Shown here: in pieces, positions 62,241-64,000 of the stretch | Numbering within the stretch: position 1 is the first letter of the stretch | How the letters are laid out: each line of letters opens with the position of its first letter | Origin: an uncultured Clostridia bacterium | Lineage (GTDB): Bacteria; Bacillota; Clostridia; Christensenellales; UBA1242 | Length of the DNA stretch: 64,000 nt | Assembly (NCBI GenBank): GCA_934778215.1 | Contig: CAKVOE010000002.1 | Coordinates: 248,001 to 312,000, forward strand | Direction: 5' to 3' | Program-made: the position numbers and the translations under genes | The notes under the pieces: generated by a model | Database searches by the model: none | Told to the model about the DNA's origin: nothing | Seen by the model: the letters and a program-made list of their open reading frames with translations, nothing else

Positions 62241-62279
62241 AAAAAGCATTAGGAATTTATGCTTTTTCCTAATGCTATT
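62241..62279 (-). terminator. Terminator of the 62284 gene
   Basis: AGCATTAGGAA and TTCCTAATGCT around a 10-base loop. On the minus strand the stem is followed by TTTTTATTTTG. Confidence 0.8.
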
Positions 62280-62283
62280 TACC

Positions 62284-62616
62284 TTATACAACCAAAGGAA
62301 CAATAATGCCTAGTATTACTACAAGTAGACATACCAAAAACAATACCTTCCAAACAGTTTGCTTTTTTGCTACATATCTCCAAGCAAGAACACTTGCAAG
62401 TACAATAAGCATAGCGGTTGCAACGCCTTGAAGAGCGCTGATAACCTTTAAATTAACTCCGCAAGCACCCAGAATGGTAGACACAAGGTACAAAATTGCA
62501 ACAGCACAAACGGTATAAAAGGCAATTTTGTTAACGCTTATTCCTGTTGAGTGTCTTGAAGAACTTGAAGTGCTAGAAGAACTAGAACTTTTTTTGGTTT
62601 GAGTAGAATTTGCCAT
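62284..62616 (-). CDS. Unknown small membrane protein with Ser-rich N-terminus
   Basis: 110 residues. A Ser/Thr/Lys run lies at 5-25, then three membrane helices (about 28-50, 58-80 and 88-108). AAGGAG precedes the ATG. No family recognised. Confidence 0.6.
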   Translation of the reverse strand: MANSTQTKKSSSSSSTSSSSRHSTGISVNKIAFYTVCAVAILYLVSTILGACGVNLKVISALQGVATAMLIVLASVLAWRYVAKKQTVWKVLFLVCLLVVILGIIVPLVV

Positions 62617-62734
62617 ATATTTTTCTCCTTATAAAATTTCAGATAAAGTTTATTACAAAATATGCAAACTGTCAAAGGTTTTTAACAAAGTTTTTAATAT
62701 AATTACGACAAATGGGGTTTTAAAGGGCGGGGTA

Positions 62735-62763
62735 TTGACAAAATGGGGTTTATCTGTTATAAT
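62735..62763 (+). promoter_or_regulatory. Perfect consensus promoter of the 62789 gene
   Basis: TTGACA (62735-62740), 17-base spacer, TATAAT (62758-62763). A partial direct repeat (GACAAATGGGGTTTT and GACAAAATGGGGTTTA) spans its -35 and the region upstream. Confidence 0.9.
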
Positions 62764-62788
62764 ACTAACAACAAAGAGGGGGAATAGT

Positions 62789-63586
62789 ATGGATATTTTC
62801 AAATGGCTTTCGGGAGAAAGAACAAAAAGAAAGTTTTCTAAAGAAATAGATTACGCAACCGATGTTTATAATGCGTTACCAGACGATGTAAAAGGTAGAC
62901 TTGCCATAAAAGTTTTTGGTGTGATGGACAAAAAGGGCTGGAAGAATGATTTTCATGTTCGTAACCAGTTTAACCCACAAGCAAGCGAACAGCACAAAAT
63001 TGTAGAAGATAACATAATTTCTACCATTTCGGTGGTATTAAGCACTTGCAGTGTACCAGAAAAAATTAAGGCATTAAAACATTTTGCAGTAAAAGATGAT
63101 TTAGATATTTACAAACTTATAAGACAAACCGATGAACAACTAAATAGACCCAAAAATGGCTCATTTTATGATGCAGTAAGGTTTTATAACAGACACAAAG
63201 GCGAAATAGCATTACAAAGACATCAAATAAAGGTAGCGTTTTTGCAAAGAGAAGAGCAACAAAGGCGTGCTTCATTAAAATATGAAATAAATGATTATTT
63301 TTATTTAAGCAACAGACAAATTGATAATAAAGACGCCGAAAGAGCGAGTATTGCACGAACAATAGATAGTTACGGTTCTATGCAAAAAAGAGGCATTATC
63401 AAAAAATTAAGACACATGCATTATGCAAATATGGCAACACACGAAATTTTAACTACTTACCGTGATGAAATATCAAATTTTAGCGAAAGAGATATTTACA
63501 AACTTGCAAACGGTGTAGCATTAGATAATTTCGTAAGAGCAGAAAATAGTATAGGAGCCAAAGAGAGCGAAATAGTTGCAGAATAA
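62789..63586 (+). CDS. Unknown helical protein under a strong promoter
   Basis: 265 residues from the ATG at 62789 (AGAGGGGG upstream). An earlier in-frame ATG overlaps the -35 and is rejected. The protein is charged and helical with no membrane segment (FSKEIDYATDVYNALPDDV, RHQIKVAFLQREEQQRRAS). A terminator follows at 63591-63627. Function unknown. Confidence 0.7.
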   Translation: MDIFKWLSGERTKRKFSKEIDYATDVYNALPDDVKGRLAIKVFGVMDKKGWKNDFHVRNQFNPQASEQHKIVEDNIISTISVVLSTCSVPEKIKALKHFAVKDDLDIYKLIRQTDEQLNRPKNGSFYDAVRFYNRHKGEIALQRHQIKVAFLQREEQQRRASLKYEINDYFYLSNRQIDNKDAERASIARTIDSYGSMQKRGIIKKLRHMHYANMATHEILTTYRDEISNFSERDIYKLANGVALDNFVRAENSIGAKESEIVAE

Positions 63587-63590
63587 TAAC

Positions 63591-63627
63591 AAAACTCATA
63601 GAAAATTTTATTCTATGAGTTTTTTGT
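63591..63627 (+). terminator. Terminator after the 62789 gene
   Basis: AAAACTCATAGAA/TTCTATGAGTTTT with a 7-base loop, then TTTTTG. Confidence 0.9.
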
Positions 63628-63672
63628 TGTAAAAAATAAAAAAATAAACTAAACTAAGTTTAAGGAGTAGTT

Positions 63673-63870
63673 ATGAAGGTAGAATTTAATAAAGATAAAA
63701 CGGTGGTAGAACATATTCAAAAAGGTTTGCAGAAGACGGGCGGGTATTGTCCGTGCAAGGCAGGCAAAAAAGAAGAAAACAAGTGTATGTGCAAGGAGTT
63801 TCGTGACCAAATTGCCGACCCCAATTTTGAGGGCTATTGCTATTGTGGATTATATTACAAATTTAAGTAA
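63673..63870 (+). CDS. Ferredoxin-thioredoxin-reductase catalytic-chain-like protein
   Basis: 65 residues with six cysteines in three CxC pairs: GGYCPCKA (C26, C28), NKCMCKEF (C38, C40) and GYCYCGLYY (C56, C58). This is the [4Fe-4S] plus redox-disulfide arrangement of the FTR catalytic subunit, here in a short form with a reduced first spacing. It may reduce a thioredoxin from ferredoxin. AGGAG lies upstream. It is isolated at the window end. Confidence 0.75.
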   Translation: MKVEFNKDKTVVEHIQKGLQKTGGYCPCKAGKKEENKCMCKEFRDQIADPNFEGYCYCGLYYKFK

Positions 63871-64000
63871 ACAAAAAAATATATAAAAGTGTCACAAAAA
63901 ACCTAATTTTTTTTAGTAAGCCCAAAATTGCTATATCGTTTAACAAGCCCAAATTATCCTTTTATTGCCGAAAGGAGTTTATAATACAACGCTTCGTCAA
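63871..64000. other. Window-end spacer
   Basis: No gene is seen in the last 130 bases. An AAGGAG at 63972-63977 may precede a start beyond the edge. Confidence 0.4.

Overview
The window is low-GC chromosomal DNA from a Gram-positive bacterium, most likely an uncultured gut- or rumen-type member of the Clostridia. The signs are AGGAG-type ribosome binding sites, consensus TTGACA-N17-TATAAT promoters, the Firmicutes-style origin gene set, a lactate dehydrogenase, a PlsC/glycolipid/CDP-glycerol envelope repertoire and no outer-membrane genes. TGA is used as a stop, so the standard bacterial code applies. The genus cannot be named from sequence alone. The window covers the replication-origin region and about 45 kb to one side of it.

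Layout. 1-3.7 kb: mnmE-mnmG and an unknown gene on the minus strand. 3.9-6.6 kb: rpmH-rnpA-yidD-yidC-khpB on plus. 6.55-9.43 kb: 2.9 kb without genes, first a cluster of GC-rich hairpin repeats, then very AT-rich DNA with a periodic array of short T-rich motifs. 9.4-13.4 kb: a membrane protein, dnaN and dnaA on minus. 13.9-19.9 kb: recF, gyrB and gyrA on plus. The usual Firmicutes order is therefore broken by two local inversions. 20-23.3 kb: HU, a YhhN-type membrane protein, pgi and a DUF4926-like protein. 23.3-26.2 kb: an accessory-looking patch with a NUDIX hydrolase, a remnant of a BRO-N/antirepressor-type gene, a MazG-like pyrophosphohydrolase, a helix-turn-helix protein with a possible micro-ORF, and tRNA-Arg(ACG). 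26.7-33 kb: ldh, dcd, a PAP2 phosphatase, small hypotheticals and a THUMP RNA methyltransferase. 33.5-36.8 kb: two unknown extracytoplasmic proteins on minus. 37-43.8 kb: nucleoside hydrolase, a DisA_N-like protein, hisS, a PH-domain membrane protein, an MGDG-synthase-type glycosyltransferase and PlsC. 43.9-51.8 kb: surface metallopeptidase, membrane-anchored unknown, tyrosine recombinase, PAP2-like protein, GNAT acetyltransferase, HelD-type helicase. 52-55.8 kb (minus): an aconitase X pair with an old-yellow-enzyme-type reductase. 56-60.3 kb: an envelope operon with a membrane alkaline-phosphatase/sulfatase-superfamily enzyme, a YidC fused to a CDP-glycerol glycerophosphotransferase, and a lysine-rich membrane protein. 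60.5-63.9 kb: small membrane proteins, an unknown gene under a perfect consensus promoter, and a ferredoxin-thioredoxin-reductase-like protein.

How the genes work together. DnaA, DnaN, RecF and gyrase serve initiation and replication. RnpA, MnmE/MnmG, the THUMP methyltransferase, HisRS and tRNA-Arg serve RNA processing and translation. YidC, YidD and KhpB serve membrane insertion and RNA binding. The glycosyltransferase/PlsC pair and the 56-60 kb operon point to glycolipid and glycerophosphate-polymer envelope synthesis. The aconitase X/reductase operon looks like a dehydration-reduction module of unknown substrate. The most unusual items are the YidC-glycerophosphotransferase fusion, the T-rich periodic array in the gene-free segment beside the inverted dnaA-dnaN block, the 41-bp tandem palindromic repeat at 33.1 kb, the aconitase X-enoate-reductase operon, and the DisA_N-like protein next to a nucleoside hydrolase.
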